Notes under the pieces: generated by a model
What the model was told of the DNA's origin: nothing
What the model saw: only the letters and a program-made list of their open reading frames with translations
The model's database searches: none
Assembly (NCBI GenBank): GCA_964458605.1
Contig: CAYWLS010000043.1
Span: forward strand, 1 to 21,696
DNA length: 21,696 nucleotides
Direction: 5' to 3'
From: JBBSNV01 sp964458605
Lineage (GTDB): Bacteria > Pseudomonadota > Alphaproteobacteria > Reyranellales > JAQSWP01
In this document: in pieces, positions 1-8,108 of the stretch
Layout of the letters: every line of letters starts with the position of its first letter
How positions within the stretch are numbered: the first letter of the stretch is position 1
Translations under genes and position numbers: made by a program

Positions 1-425
<425 letters not shown>

Positions 426-467
426 GGCTGTCTCTTCCTTCTATGGTCTTCCGGATTGTGGTTGGAG

Positions 468-782
468 TCAGGCGGCCTTCTTGGCGGCCTTGGCATCGCT
501 CAGGATGCCCATGATGTCGGTCTCCTTCATGATCAACAGCTCCTGGCCGTCGATCGTGACCTCGGTGCCCGACCACTTGCCGAACAGCACCCGGTCGCCT
601 TCCTTGACGTCGAGCGGGACCAGCTTGCCCTGCTCGTCGCGGCCGCCCGGACCGACGGCGACGATTTCGCCTTCCATCGGCTTTTCCTTGGCGGTATCGG
701 GGATGATGATGCCCCCCTTGGTCTTCTCGGCCTCGGCCAAACGCTTGACGACCACCCGGTCGTGCAGCGGACGGAATTTCAT
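468..782 (-). CDS. groES: Co-chaperonin GroES
   Basis: GroES is the 10-kDa lid of the GroEL folding chamber; seven subunits cap the ring in the cytosol. The 104-residue product begins MKFRPLHDRVVVKRL and carries the mobile-loop sequence KTKGGIIIPDTAKEKP that contacts GroEL, then the usual GEIVAVGPG, GDRVLFGKWSGTEV and the closing DIMGIL. The C-terminus is a short Ala/Lys tail, DAKAAKKAA. I chose the ATG at 782 because the AGGAGG at 789-794 is 6 nt upstream of it. An ATG at 788 abuts the Shine-Dalgarno sequence, and a start at 842 would add unrelated residues and overlap the CIRCE element. The length is normal for the family. It is the first gene of the operon with groL, controlled by the CIRCE at 836-862. 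It looks fully intact, in contrast to the groL fragment. Confidence 0.97.
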   Translation of the reverse strand: MKFRPLHDRVVVKRLAEAEKTKGGIIIPDTAKEKPMEGEIVAVGPGGRDEQGKLVPLDVKEGDRVLFGKWSGTEVTIDGQELLIMKETDIMGILSDAKAAKKAA

Positions 783-835
783 GCTCATCCTCCTGAAAAC
801 AAAGAACCTGGCCGGTTGGTCCGGCCGCTCCGTTG

Positions 836-862
836 TTAGCACTCGTTTTTGATGAGTGCCAA
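836..862 (-). promoter_or_regulatory. CIRCE operator (HrcA binding site)
   Basis: The inverted repeat TTAGCACTC, nine spacer bases, then GAGTGCCAA matches the CIRCE consensus (TTAGCACTC-N9-GAGTGCTAA) with one mismatch. It lies 54 nt upstream of the groES start and just downstream of a likely promoter, the usual place for the heat-shock repressor HrcA to bind. The hrcA gene is not in this window. Confidence 0.95.
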
Positions 863-873
863 AACCGCTGCGG

Positions 874-902
874 ATTTAAGGATATGCCGTCGCCCCGTCA
901 AG
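874..902 (-). promoter_or_regulatory. Probable heat-shock (RpoH-type) promoter of groESL
   Basis: On the minus strand, CTTGAC (902-897) is followed, 17 nt after its CTTG core, by CCTTAAAT (881-874), resembling the alphaproteobacterial RpoH consensus (CTTG-N17/18-CYTATNT). The same bases could also be read as a weak sigma-70 promoter (TTGACG, 17 nt, TAAATC). The CIRCE element begins 11 nt downstream, which fits dual RpoH and HrcA control. This is read by eye; no start site was mapped. Confidence 0.5.
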
Positions 903-1087
903 GCTTGGCCAGCGCGATTCGCCAGATTTTTTCCCTCGTTCGGACGCCACGGGACTGGGCCGTGGCAGCACTCTCTCGACTATGCTGCTAAGGCATTGAT
1001 ATTTATATATTATTGACACACCCGGAAACTATGGCAGGCTTGTTGCCGTTATCGGGTTGTCTGGCCCGAAATATTGGGAGCGCAGTC

Positions 1088-1354
1088 ATGACCCAGTTTT
1101 TTGCGCTGCAACTAAGGAACTATCGCCTCACCACCGCCGAGATCCTCTATCGCATGCCCGACCATCGCGAGCTGATCCAGACTTTCATCTGGCAGGATCT
1201 CGACATGGCACCGGAATTTCCCGTCCTTCACAAATTCCTCGACTTCTGGCAGCGCAATATTGAAGGGCCGCTCTACAAAGTGCGTGTGGCAAGTGCCGGG
1301 CTGGTCCAGCCGGCCGAGTACCGCTTTGCCGACGCTGAGATCAGGCTCCATTGA
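1088..1354 (+). CDS. usg: Usg family protein
   Basis: This is an 88-residue cytosolic protein of the Usg family, small conserved proteins of Alphaproteobacteria named for their place upstream of trp genes in Caulobacter. Their biochemical role is unknown. The sequence carries what I recall as the family core: YRLTTAEILYRMPDHRELIQ, then FIWQDLDMAPEFPVLHKFLDFW, then a basic-hydrophobic stretch KVRVASAGLVQPAE and the ending EIRLH. No signal peptide or membrane segment is seen. The ATG at 1088 is preceded by GGGAG (1076-1080) at 7 nt spacing; the upstream in-frame extension to 1013 has no such site and does not look like family sequence. It stands alone, divergent from groESL, and ends before a hairpin terminator. 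No trp gene is next to it here. Confidence 0.85.
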   Translation: MTQFFALQLRNYRLTTAEILYRMPDHRELIQTFIWQDLDMAPEFPVLHKFLDFWQRNIEGPLYKVRVASAGLVQPAEYRFADAEIRLH

Positions 1355-1392
1355 GGCTGGGTCGAGGGCCACGTCCTAGGACTGATTCGCCC

Positions 1393-1415
1393 AGGCGCAT
1401 AAGCGCGCGCCTTTT
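1393..1415 (+). terminator. Rho-independent terminator after usg
   Basis: A perfect 6-bp stem AGGCGC (1393-1398) / GCGCCT (1407-1412) with an 8-nt loop runs into four T residues (1412-1415), 38 nt after the usg stop codon. The stem is short, so it is a moderate-strength candidate. Confidence 0.6.
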
Positions 1416-1695
1416 CATATCGTCAAAAAAGGTCGCTAACCCGCGGGGCTAAGGCCGACTGCGGCCCGCCCTTTATCCCCACTATTTAGGATTGGGTTGT
1501 AGAACCTATCAAAATGGGTAGGTCAAACTGCAACGTTCGATAAAAAGACGGCGGCTGTAGTTGTTTTCGCGAACTAGCCGAATTCCTCAATTACATTGTC
1601 CGCCCGCGCGACATTTCTGCAACATGGTCCAGATCAACCTATCCGAGTGGCCAAGAGAAGCCGAATACTGGCCATGCAGTAGATCGATAGGACAA

Positions 1696-1720
1696 AATTA
1701 TCTATATATATCAGATAATT
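1696..1720. repeat. Perfect inverted repeat, possible operator
   Basis: AATTATCT (1696-1703) and AGATAATT (1713-1720) are exact reverse complements separated by 9 nt of alternating A and T. The dyad spans about two helical turns and lies about 250 bp upstream of the autotransporter gene, as expected for a dimeric regulator. No known consensus is recognised. Confidence 0.5.
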
Positions 1721-1902
1721 GATATGTATTCCCATGCCGTATGACAAAGGAAGTGACACTGATTCATCGTCTGCTTGCGCAAACAAACTTTACTTGAGCG
1801 AGAACAATTCCCGCGTGTCGCGCAATAAAAGTTCATGCTCTGTCGGTGCTGTTAGTTTTGAGTTCTATGCGCCTGTATTATATCGTCCCGGTTGAGTTAC
1901 GT

Positions 1903-1919
1903 GCCCGGTCAAACCGGGC
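1903..1919 (+). repeat. Hairpin in the leader of the autotransporter gene
   Basis: GCCCGGT (1903-1909) pairs exactly with ACCGGGC (1913-1919) around a 3-nt loop, ending 52 nt before the start codon. It is not followed by a T-run, so it is unlikely to be a terminator. It may stabilise the mRNA leader or affect translation. Confidence 0.45.
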
Positions 1920-1971
1920 TTCCGGGCGGATGGCCGTTCGGTGACGCGCAAATGGGGAATTGGGGAGAATC

Positions 1972-4900
1972 ATGATCGATAAGTCTGGCCGGTTTGACCG
2001 CGCTGCCGCTGGCGTGCGCGAAATTCTTGGTCCCAACAGCGCGTCTGCGCCCGCCAAGAGCGGCAAAACCGGCGTGCGCCTGGCCTTGCTGGCTGGCAGC
2101 GCCCTGGTCAGCGCGCTGGTCGTGGGTGTGATGTTCACGCCGACGGAATCCTGGGCGGCTTGCGGCGGCAACCCGACCATTCTCTGCACCGGCAACGACA
2201 CCAACGGCTACACCACCGCGACGGCCGCCGATACGTCGATCACCTTCGACAGCGCGACCACCGGTTCTTCGACCGGCACGATCTTCGTGACCCTGGTGGG
2301 CACCTCCGGCAACAACGACCTGACCGTCACCATGGCCAACGCGATGAGCCAGAATGTCGGCAATAGCGGCAACGGCTTCACCATCCTCGCGGTCAACGGC
2401 GGCGGCATCCAGAACTGGAATATCGCCGGCACGGCGGGGGCGACTGGCGGCAACGCGGTCAGCGTTACCCTGGCGCAGGGCGGCACCGTCAACATGACCT
2501 TCGCCAACACCGCCAGCGTGTTCGCCAACGGCACGGGCGATCTGCTCGGCGTGCCGAGCAGCGGCGGCGGCGTGGTGCTGACGACGACCACCGGAGCGGC
2601 CAACTTCTCGGTCACCAACCATGGCGGCTTCAGCACCCAGAACGACGCCATCTCGCTGATCAATCTGCTGGGGGCCGGCAACAGCACCATCACCAACGAC
2701 GGCCATATCGGCAGCTCCGTGCTGGCGGTGGGCGGTTCGGGTGCGGTCATCTTCTCGACCAACAGCGGCGCCAACGGCACGGTCAACAATGACAACGGCC
2801 AGATCTGGGCCACCGGCAACGGCGGCCTGACCAGCGACTTCGGCGCGGTGGCTGTCACCGTTGGTGGCAATGCCCTGGTGAGCAACACCGGCGGCACGAT
2901 CAGCACCGTCAACGACGCCGGTATCCTGGCGGTCGGCGGCGTGGTCGCCGGTTCGGGCACCTCCACGGTGACCAGCACCGGCGGCACCGTGACCTCGACC
3001 AACGGTCCCGGCATCGTCGCTGGCGTGCTCGGAACGGGCGCCACGCAGATCGACGCCGGCATCATCAATTCGGGCTCCGACTCCTTCTCGGTGGCCGGCT
3101 TCGGCACGGTGAGCGGCGGCGCGATCGGCTTCTCCAACACCGGCGGCACGACCATCAACCTGCATGGCAACGTGACCACGTCGGGCACCTACGGCGCCTT
3201 CGCCTACTCGGGCAGCGGCAACGCCACCACGACGGCGGATGCGGGCATCGTGGTCGACCCGACCATCGGCATGGCCAGCGTCACCGGCGGCGCCGGCATC
3301 GCCACGGTGGCCAATAGCGGCACCCAGGTGACCACGCTGATCGGCCTGGTCGGCGCCAATATCGGCAACGGCTCGGTAACGATCAGCAACACCAGCACCG
3401 GTTACGTCAACGCCACGTCGGGCGCCGGCATCCTGGCCCTCAAGGTCGGCCCGGGCTCCACCCCGCTGCCGTCCTCGACCAACTCGGTGGCCGTTTCCAA
3501 CACCGGCACCGTCGCCGCGCCGAGCGGCGCGGGCGTCGCGGTGTTCGCCTTCGATACGGCCGGCACACCGGTGCGCAACGACGTCTTGATCAGCAACGTC
3601 GGTGGCACGCCGCTGGTCAATACCAGCATCACCGGTCAGGGCGGCCTGCTGTCGCCCGCGGTGGCGGCGATCGCCGACGGCAACGTCACCGTCCTCAACG
3701 ACCGTGGCGCGCAGATCACCAACACCACGGGCGTCAGCGGCAACGGCGTGTTCGTGCTGGGCGGGCTGGCGGTGTCGATGACCAACGACCGGGGCGCCGA
3801 TTCGACTGGCACTGCCAACCTGGCCAGCACCACGGCCGGAGCTTCGCTGCTCAACGACCGCGGCGGCAGCCTGACCTACTCCGGCATCAGCACGGTGAGC
3901 GGCGCCACCACGGCCTCGCTGACCAACGATCGCGGCGGCTCGATCACTACTTCGGGCAACGCCAGCCTGAACGTCACCGGTGTCGGCGGCAACGCCACCC
4001 TGACCAACGACCGGGGCGGCTCCGTCACCATGGGCGACACGCTGGGCTCGGTCAATCTGTTGAGCGTGGGCGCCGGCGGCGACGCGGTGATCAACAACTC
4101 GCGCGGCGGCACGATCGACATGCTCGGTGGCAACACCGTGCTGGTGGTCGGCGACAACGCGACGGTCAACAACAACGGCGGCGGCCAGATCCAGCTGAGC
4201 GGCCTGTCGGTCGTCACTCTGACGGCGACCGACGTCAATGGCGTCTCGGCCATCAACAACTCCGCCAACAACGGCTTCAGCAACGACAACTGCGGCGCCC
4301 TGAACGGCATCTGCGTCAACGGCATCGCCACCTTCACCGGCGTCGGCAGCCAGTTGCAGTTCAACAACAGCGGCGGCGTGCTGTCGATGCTGAACGGCTA
4401 CAACGGCTACGGCAGCGGGGTGTTCACGCCCAATTGGGGCACCGAGCAGGGCGACCTGACGACGATCAACGGCAACTTCAACGGCACCTCCACCAGCCAG
4501 ATCGGCGTCGATGCCCGCCTGGGCGGCGTGGCCACCTCGGCCGCCGACCTGGTGCTGGTGACCAATGTCGGCAACACCGGCCAGGTCACCGGCTCGACCG
4601 GCATCATCGTCAACTCGGCCAACAATCCGGGCCAGTACAACCCGGTCGGCATTCCCATCGTCGGCGTGACCTCGGGCATGACGACGTTCAGCAACTTCTA
4701 CATCGATCCGCAGTCCAGCTTCTACGCCGTCAAGAACGGCGAAGGGGTGATCGACAAGGGCATGTTCTTCTATGCCCATGAACTGGTGCCTTCGCCGAAC
4801 GTCGGCGGTGGCTTGGTTCACGTGCTGGTCGGCCTGCCCGACACCGAGACCTACCAGATGGCCTATGTCGCCTCCGGCGCGCAGAACCTGTGGTACGACA

Positions 4901-6207
4901 CGGCGTTGAACTGGATCGACAAGCAGGACAACCTGCGCAAGCGGGGCAACGATCGCCAGATCGGCGACGGCAGCGGCTTTGGCGTGTGGGTCCAGGGCGT
5001 GGGCGCCTGGACCAAGCGCGATGCCAGCCAGTCGGTCATGAACTCCGGCTTCAATGTCGATACCAGCTATCACCAGGATACCTACGGCATCCTGGCCGGC
5101 GTCGACTGGACCAGCCGCAGCAACGGCAACGTGTTCCAGATCGGCGTTTTGGGCGGCTATGCCGACTCGAAGCTGACCTTCGACGCGTCTTCGGCCGACA
5201 ACAGCTTCCACTACAAGGGAGCCCTGGTCGGCGCGACGGCGAGCTTCATGGCGGGCGGGTTCTTCATCGATGGCCTGTTCAAGGTCGATCTGATGAAGAT
5301 GAATGCCCGGATGGGTTCGCTGAGCGCGTTCGGCGAATCCTCGTTCGACACGAACGTGACCAGCTATGGCGGCATGGCCAATGGCGGGTACCGCTTCGAC
5401 ATGAACTCCTGGTACGTCGAGGGCCTGGCGACGCTGGCCTATGTGAAGACCAACATCGACAGCAAGTCGCTGCAGGGCACCGGCATCGACTGGCAGGACG
5501 GCCAGAGCCTGCGCGGCGCCGTGGGCGCCCGCATCGGCACCACCTTCGACATGGGCGGCCTGCCGACCATGGACGTGTCGCTGCTGGGTCGGGTGTGGAA
5601 CGAGTTCGACGGCAGGAACAAGGTCACGCTGGATGCCGGCGGCCCCTCGTTCAGCGTGTCGGACGGCGCGCTCAAGAACAAGCCGTTCGGCGAAATCGCC
5701 GGCCTGATCGATCTGGTCGACATCGGCAGCGGCTGGTCGGGCTTCCTGAATGCCGGCGTGAAGTTCAATGCCGACTTCACGACCATTACGGCCAAGGGCG
5801 GCATCCGCTACCAGTTCGGCGCTGTCGCCGCGGCCCCGATGGCGCCGCCGCCGGCCCCGCCGCCGCCGGCTGCTACCGCCAAGAAGAGCTTCATCGTGTT
5901 CTTCGACTTCGACAAGTCGAACATCACCAGCCAGGCCCAGACCACCATCAACGACGCCGTTGCCGCCGCCAAGGCCGGCAACTCCGCCCGCGTCACCCTG
6001 ACCGGCCATACCGACCGTTCGGGCAGCGAGCAGTACAACATGGCGCTGTCGCTGCGTCGTGCCGAGGCGGTCAAGGCCAACATGATCAAGCAGGGCATCC
6101 CCGCTTCGGCCATCGTCGTCATCGGCAAGGGCGAGAGCCAGCCGCTGGTGCCGACCGCCGACGGCGTGCGCGAACCGCAGAACCGCAGGGTCGAGATCGT
6201 CATCTAA
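1972..6207 (+). CDS. Autotransporter adhesin with C-terminal OmpA peptidoglycan-binding domain
   Basis: This is a 1411-residue surface protein. Residues 1-62 form a long signal peptide with a charged n-region, a hydrophobic core at about 37-54, and a likely cut after SWA. Residues of about 64-980 are a Gly/Asn/Thr/Ser-rich passenger of the beta-helix type, with NDRGG-like repeats at about 576-710. Residues of about 984-1283 form an autotransporter beta-barrel (GFGVWVQGVGAWTKRD near its start, GGIRYQFG at its end). A Pro/Ala linker follows at 1284-1302, then an OmpA domain to the end with FDFDKSNIT, LTGHTDRSGSEQYNMALS, RRAEAV and NRRVEIVI. Autotransporter barrels normally end the protein; here the chain goes on into the periplasm, where the OmpA domain should bind peptidoglycan. 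The ATG at 1972 follows GGGGAG (1962-1967). A TTG at 1960 overlaps the leader and was rejected. It is a single-gene unit closed by a strong terminator. The passenger's target is unknown. Confidence 0.9.
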   Translation: MIDKSGRFDRAAAGVREILGPNSASAPAKSGKTGVRLALLAGSALVSALVVGVMFTPTESWAACGGNPTILCTGNDTNGYTTATAADTSITFDSATTGSSTGTIFVTLVGTSGNNDLTVTMANAMSQNVGNSGNGFTILAVNGGGIQNWNIAGTAGATGGNAVSVTLAQGGTVNMTFANTASVFANGTGDLLGVPSSGGGVVLTTTTGAANFSVTNHGGFSTQNDAISLINLLGAGNSTITNDGHIGSSVLAVGGSGAVIFSTNSGANGTVNNDNGQIWATGNGGLTSDFGAVAVTVGGNALVSNTGGTISTVNDAGILAVGGVVAGSGTSTVTSTGGTVTSTNGPGIVAGVLGTGATQIDAGIINSGSDSFSVAGFGTVSGGAIGFSNTGGTTINLHGNVTTSGTYGAFAYSGSGNATTTADAGIVVDPTIGMASVTGGAGIATVANSGTQVTTLIGLVGANIGNGSVTISNTSTGYVNATSGAGILALKVGPGSTPLPSSTNSVAVSNTGTVAAPSGAGVAVFAFDTAGTPVRNDVLISNVGGTPLVNTSITGQGGLLSPAVAAIADGNVTVLNDRGAQITNTTGVSGNGVFVLGGLAVSMTNDRGADSTGTANLASTTAGASLLNDRGGSLTYSGISTVSGATTASLTNDRGGSITTSGNASLNVTGVGGNATLTNDRGGSVTMGDTLGSVNLLSVGAGGDAVINNSRGGTIDMLGGNTVLVVGDNATVNNNGGGQIQLSGLSVVTLTATDVNGVSAINNSANNGFSNDNCGALNGICVNGIATFTGVGSQLQFNNSGGVLSMLNGYNGYGSGVFTPNWGTEQGDLTTINGNFNGTSTSQIGVDARLGGVATSAADLVLVTNVGNTGQVTGSTGIIVNSANNPGQYNPVGIPIVGVTSGMTTFSNFYIDPQSSFYAVKNGEGVIDKGMFFYAHELVPSPNVGGGLVHVLVGLPDTETYQMAYVASGAQNLWYDTALNWIDKQDNLRKRGNDRQIGDGSGFGVWVQGVGAWTKRDASQSVMNSGFNVDTSYHQDTYGILAGVDWTSRSNGNVFQIGVLGGYADSKLTFDASSADNSFHYKGALVGATASFMAGGFFIDGLFKVDLMKMNARMGSLSAFGESSFDTNVTSYGGMANGGYRFDMNSWYVEGLATLAYVKTNIDSKSLQGTGIDWQDGQSLRGAVGARIGTTFDMGGLPTMDVSLLGRVWNEFDGRNKVTLDAGGPSFSVSDGALKNKPFGEIAGLIDLVDIGSGWSGFLNAGVKFNADFTTITAKGGIRYQFGAVAAAPMAPPPAPPPPAATAKKSFIVFFDFDKSNITSQAQTTINDAVAAAKAGNSARVTLTGHTDRSGSEQYNMALSLRRAEAVKANMIKQGIPASAIVVIGKGESQPLVPTADGVREPQNRRVEIVI
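3691..4110 (+). repeat. NDRGG-type repeats in the autotransporter passenger
   Basis: The motif Asn-Asp-Arg-Gly (usually followed by Gly-Ser) recurs at about 3697, 3783, 3855, 3925, 4006 and, in degenerate form (NNSRGG), 4093. The spacing is about 23-29 codons. Each copy starts a short block ending in small and polar residues. This looks like successive turns of a beta-helix rather than recent tandem DNA duplication, because the codons between the motifs differ. Confidence 0.7.
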
Positions 6208-6252
6208 GACGCTCACTGTTGTAGGAAAACAGGGGAAAAATTCCCTGAGATG

Positions 6253-6282
6253 GGGGATCGGTCGCAAGCCGATCCCCTTTTT
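6253..6282 (+). terminator. Strong Rho-independent terminator
   Basis: A perfect 9-bp stem GGGGATCGG (6253-6261) / CCGATCCCC (6269-6277) with a 7-nt loop is followed directly by TTTTT. It lies 46 nt after the stop of the autotransporter gene and separates it from the IalB gene. Confidence 0.93.
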
Positions 6283-6360
6283 CGTCGCAGCACTGCGCCG
6301 GCCATGTAGTATTGCGCCGTGGCGACTGCGCCGTCGCCATTCGCCAGTCACGGGAAGATC

Positions 6361-6957
6361 ATGAAACTGTCGTTGCCCAGGATCGCCATCGTCGCGGCCA
6401 TTGCGCTGTGTGCCACCGGCTTCGCACTATTCGACACGATTGCCCAGACCGGGAAGACGCCCCCGGCGCCTGCACCGGCACCGGCACCGGCACCGGCCCC
6501 GGCCCCGGCTCCCTCCATGCCCCAGCGTACCGAACAGACGGTTCAGGATGGCTGGGTGATCACCTGCGTGGAAATGAGCGGCCAGACCAAGAAGACCTGC
6601 TCCGCACAGATGCAGGTCAAGGAGAACCAGCAGAATCGCACGATCCTCGTCTGGGTGATCGGTCGCACGCCCGACGGCACCCTGACCAGCGTGTTCCAGG
6701 GGCCGACCGGGGTCCAGATTCAGAAGGGCATCGAGATCAAGCTGGGCAATGCCGCGCCGCGCAAGGCCAGCTACGTGATCTGCACCGCCCAGTCCTGCGA
6801 GGCCAGCATTGCCATGGACGACGCCATGGTCAAAGACGCGCTCGCCGCCGTGAATGCCAACGCCGTCGCAACCCTGACCGTGGCCGACGGCCGTAGCTTG
6901 CAGATTCCGATGCCGCTCAAGGGCGTCGACAAGGTGCTGGCCGCCATCCGGCGCTGA
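6361..6957 (+). CDS. Invasion-associated locus B (IalB) family protein
   Basis: This is a 198-residue exported protein of the IalB family, named from Bartonella, where ialB contributes to red-cell invasion. The family is widespread in free-living Alphaproteobacteria and its molecular role there is unclear. Residues 1-29 look like a signal peptide (hydrophobic IAIVAAIALCATGFALF). A run of Pro-Ala dipeptides follows at 34-49. The folded domain starts at about residue 57 with DGWVITCVE and KKTCSAQ, and contains VWVIGRTPDG and YVICTAQSC. Cys67, Cys78, Cys139 and Cys144 are spaced for disulfide pairing in the periplasm. The start at 6361 has GGGAAG just upstream and begins the signal peptide; a GTG at 6319 would add 14 unlikely residues. 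It is transcribed alone, downstream of a terminator, and converges on the nitronate monooxygenase gene. Confidence 0.85.
   Translation: MKLSLPRIAIVAAIALCATGFALFDTIAQTGKTPPAPAPAPAPAPAPAPAPSMPQRTEQTVQDGWVITCVEMSGQTKKTCSAQMQVKENQQNRTILVWVIGRTPDGTLTSVFQGPTGVQIQKGIEIKLGNAAPRKASYVICTAQSCEASIAMDDAMVKDALAAVNANAVATLTVADGRSLQIPMPLKGVDKVLAAIRR
6463..6507 (+). repeat. Pro-Ala dipeptide coding repeat
   Basis: A near-perfect hexanucleotide tract (CCGGCA or CCGGCC units) encodes about seven Pro-Ala pairs between the signal peptide and the IalB domain. Such tracts can change length by slippage in steps of two residues without breaking the frame. It probably forms a stiff spacer. Confidence 0.8.
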
Positions 6958-7032
6958 CGGGCGAATAGCCGAGCGCGCCGCCGGCTTCGCCGCGTCAGGC
7001 CGCGTCGGCCGTTGCGCCGCCAGGCGAGCCGG

Positions 7033-7992
7033 CTACTGTGCGCGGGCGGCCTGGTATTCCCGGCTGGTCCGGGCGATCAGTTCGGCGACCGAGGGGATGT
7101 CCGAAACGCCGGAAACCGAATGCCCGGCGCTCCAGATGTCCTTCCAGCGCTTGGCGGTCGGCTTCTCGCGTTCGGCCGCGTTGATGTCCTTGGAGATGTC
7201 CAGCGCGCCGCGGGCAGGCAGGTTGTCGGGGTCCAGCCCGGCCGCCACGATCGAGGGCCGCAGCTTGCTGGTCTCCAGCCCGGTGAAAGCCTTGGTCAGC
7301 AGGATGTCGTCCATCCGGCAATCGACCAGCATCTGCTTGTAGCGATCGGCGGCCATGCTTTCGCGCGTGGCGATGAACTTGGTGCCCATATAGGACAGAT
7401 CGCAACCCAGTGCCTGGGCGGCGTGCAGCGCCACGCCGTCGGAGATGCCGCCGGCCATCACGACGATGCCGTCGAACATCGCCCGTACCGCGCGCGCGAA
7501 GGCGAAGGGGTTGGCCCAGCCGGTCTGGCCGCCCGCGCCCGCGGTCAGCAGGATCAGGCCGTCGGCGCCGGCGGCGATCGCCTTCTCGGCGTGACGCAAA
7601 GAGGCGATGTCGGCCAGCACCAGGCAGCCGGCATCGCGCAGGGGCTTGATGACGCGTTCGGGCGAGCCGACCGAGGCGATGACGATCTCCGCCTTGTGCT
7701 TGATCACCAGCGCGAGATCCTGCTCCACCCGCGGATTGGATTTGTGCACGATCAGGTTGGGGCAGAACGGCGCCACTTTGCCGCCGCCGGCGGCTGCCGC
7801 ATCGGTCTCGGCGCGGATGCGGCCCAGCCACTGGTCGAGATCCTCGACCGTCCGGCAGTTGGCGGTGGGGAAGGAGCCGATCACGCCGTTGCGGCAGGCG
7901 GCGATCACCAGTTCGGGACCGGACACCAGGAACATCGGCGCGGTTATCAGCGGCAGCGACAGGCGGGACGACAGCGAGGCGGGCAGGGACAT
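7033..7992 (-). CDS. Nitronate monooxygenase-like FMN protein
   Basis: This 319-residue TIM-barrel flavoprotein belongs to the nitronate monooxygenase (2-nitropropane dioxygenase) family, which uses FMN and oxygen to oxidise alkyl nitronates. Landmarks are LPLITAPMFLVSGPELV at 13-29, CRNGVIGSFP at 33-42, AGCLVLADIASLRHA at 121-135, AGADGLILLTAGAGGQTGW at 141-159 and MAGGISDG further on. In characterised class I enzymes the Gly-Gly is followed by a catalytic His; here Gln156 stands at that place, so the substrate may differ. No signal peptide or membrane segment is seen. The gene lies 116 bp downstream of metH on the same strand, so read-through from the met operon is possible, though a palindrome in the gap may give it separate control. 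Family assignment is firm; substrate is not. Confidence 0.85.
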   Translation of the reverse strand: MSLPASLSSRLSLPLITAPMFLVSGPELVIAACRNGVIGSFPTANCRTVEDLDQWLGRIRAETDAAAAGGGKVAPFCPNLIVHKSNPRVEQDLALVIKHKAEIVIASVGSPERVIKPLRDAGCLVLADIASLRHAEKAIAAGADGLILLTAGAGGQTGWANPFAFARAVRAMFDGIVVMAGGISDGVALHAAQALGCDLSYMGTKFIATRESMAADRYKQMLVDCRMDDILLTKAFTGLETSKLRPSIVAAGLDPDNLPARGALDISKDINAAEREKPTAKRWKDIWSAGHSVSGVSDIPSVAELIARTSREYQAARAQ

Positions 7993-8030
7993 GGATCACC
8001 GATCGGCGTTGTCGGACGCCGCCAGACTAG

Positions 8031-8042
8031 CCGATCGATCGG
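8031..8042. promoter_or_regulatory. Perfect 12-bp palindrome upstream of the nitronate monooxygenase gene
   Basis: CCGATCGATCGG is self-complementary and lies 38-50 bp upstream of the gene at 7992. Its right half also matches CACCGATC at 7997-8004 in inverted orientation (GATCGGTG, 8037-8044). It could be an operator or chance in GC-rich DNA. Confidence 0.3.
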
Positions 8043-8108
8043 TGGGGAGAAACGCGACAAACCGGGCACCGTCCGTCACGCGGAACGGACGCGCCCGGCG
8101 GCCGCCGT

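Larger units (their letters stand above)
1355..1971. other. AT-rich intergenic region upstream of the autotransporter gene
   Basis: This 617-bp gap is clearly richer in A and T than its surroundings. Besides the usg terminator it holds a perfect 8-bp inverted repeat at 1696-1720, a promoter-like TATTATAT at 1876-1883, and a perfect 7-bp hairpin at 1903-1919 just before the next gene. No convincing gene was found: the longest ATG reading frame I followed (1734-1895, 53 codons) has no ribosome-binding site and no recognisable sequence. It is probably a long regulatory leader for the surface-protein gene. Confidence 0.55.

Noticed and set aside
1441..1523. GC-rich and ACCTA/TAGGT partial dyads in the gap after usg
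   Set aside because: Stems are short or interrupted and lack a T-run or a known consensus, so they are not reported as sites.
1734..1895. A 53-codon ATG frame in the leader of the autotransporter gene
   Set aside because: No ribosome-binding site, no recognised sequence and overlap with promoter-like elements. Its length is expected by chance in an AT-richer gap.
1909..6351. A 1480-codon open frame antisense to the autotransporter gene
   Set aside because: It is a low-complexity Ala/Arg/Asp/His-rich translation, as GC-rich repetitive codons give on the opposite strand. The plus-strand frame has a signal peptide, barrel and OmpA domain.
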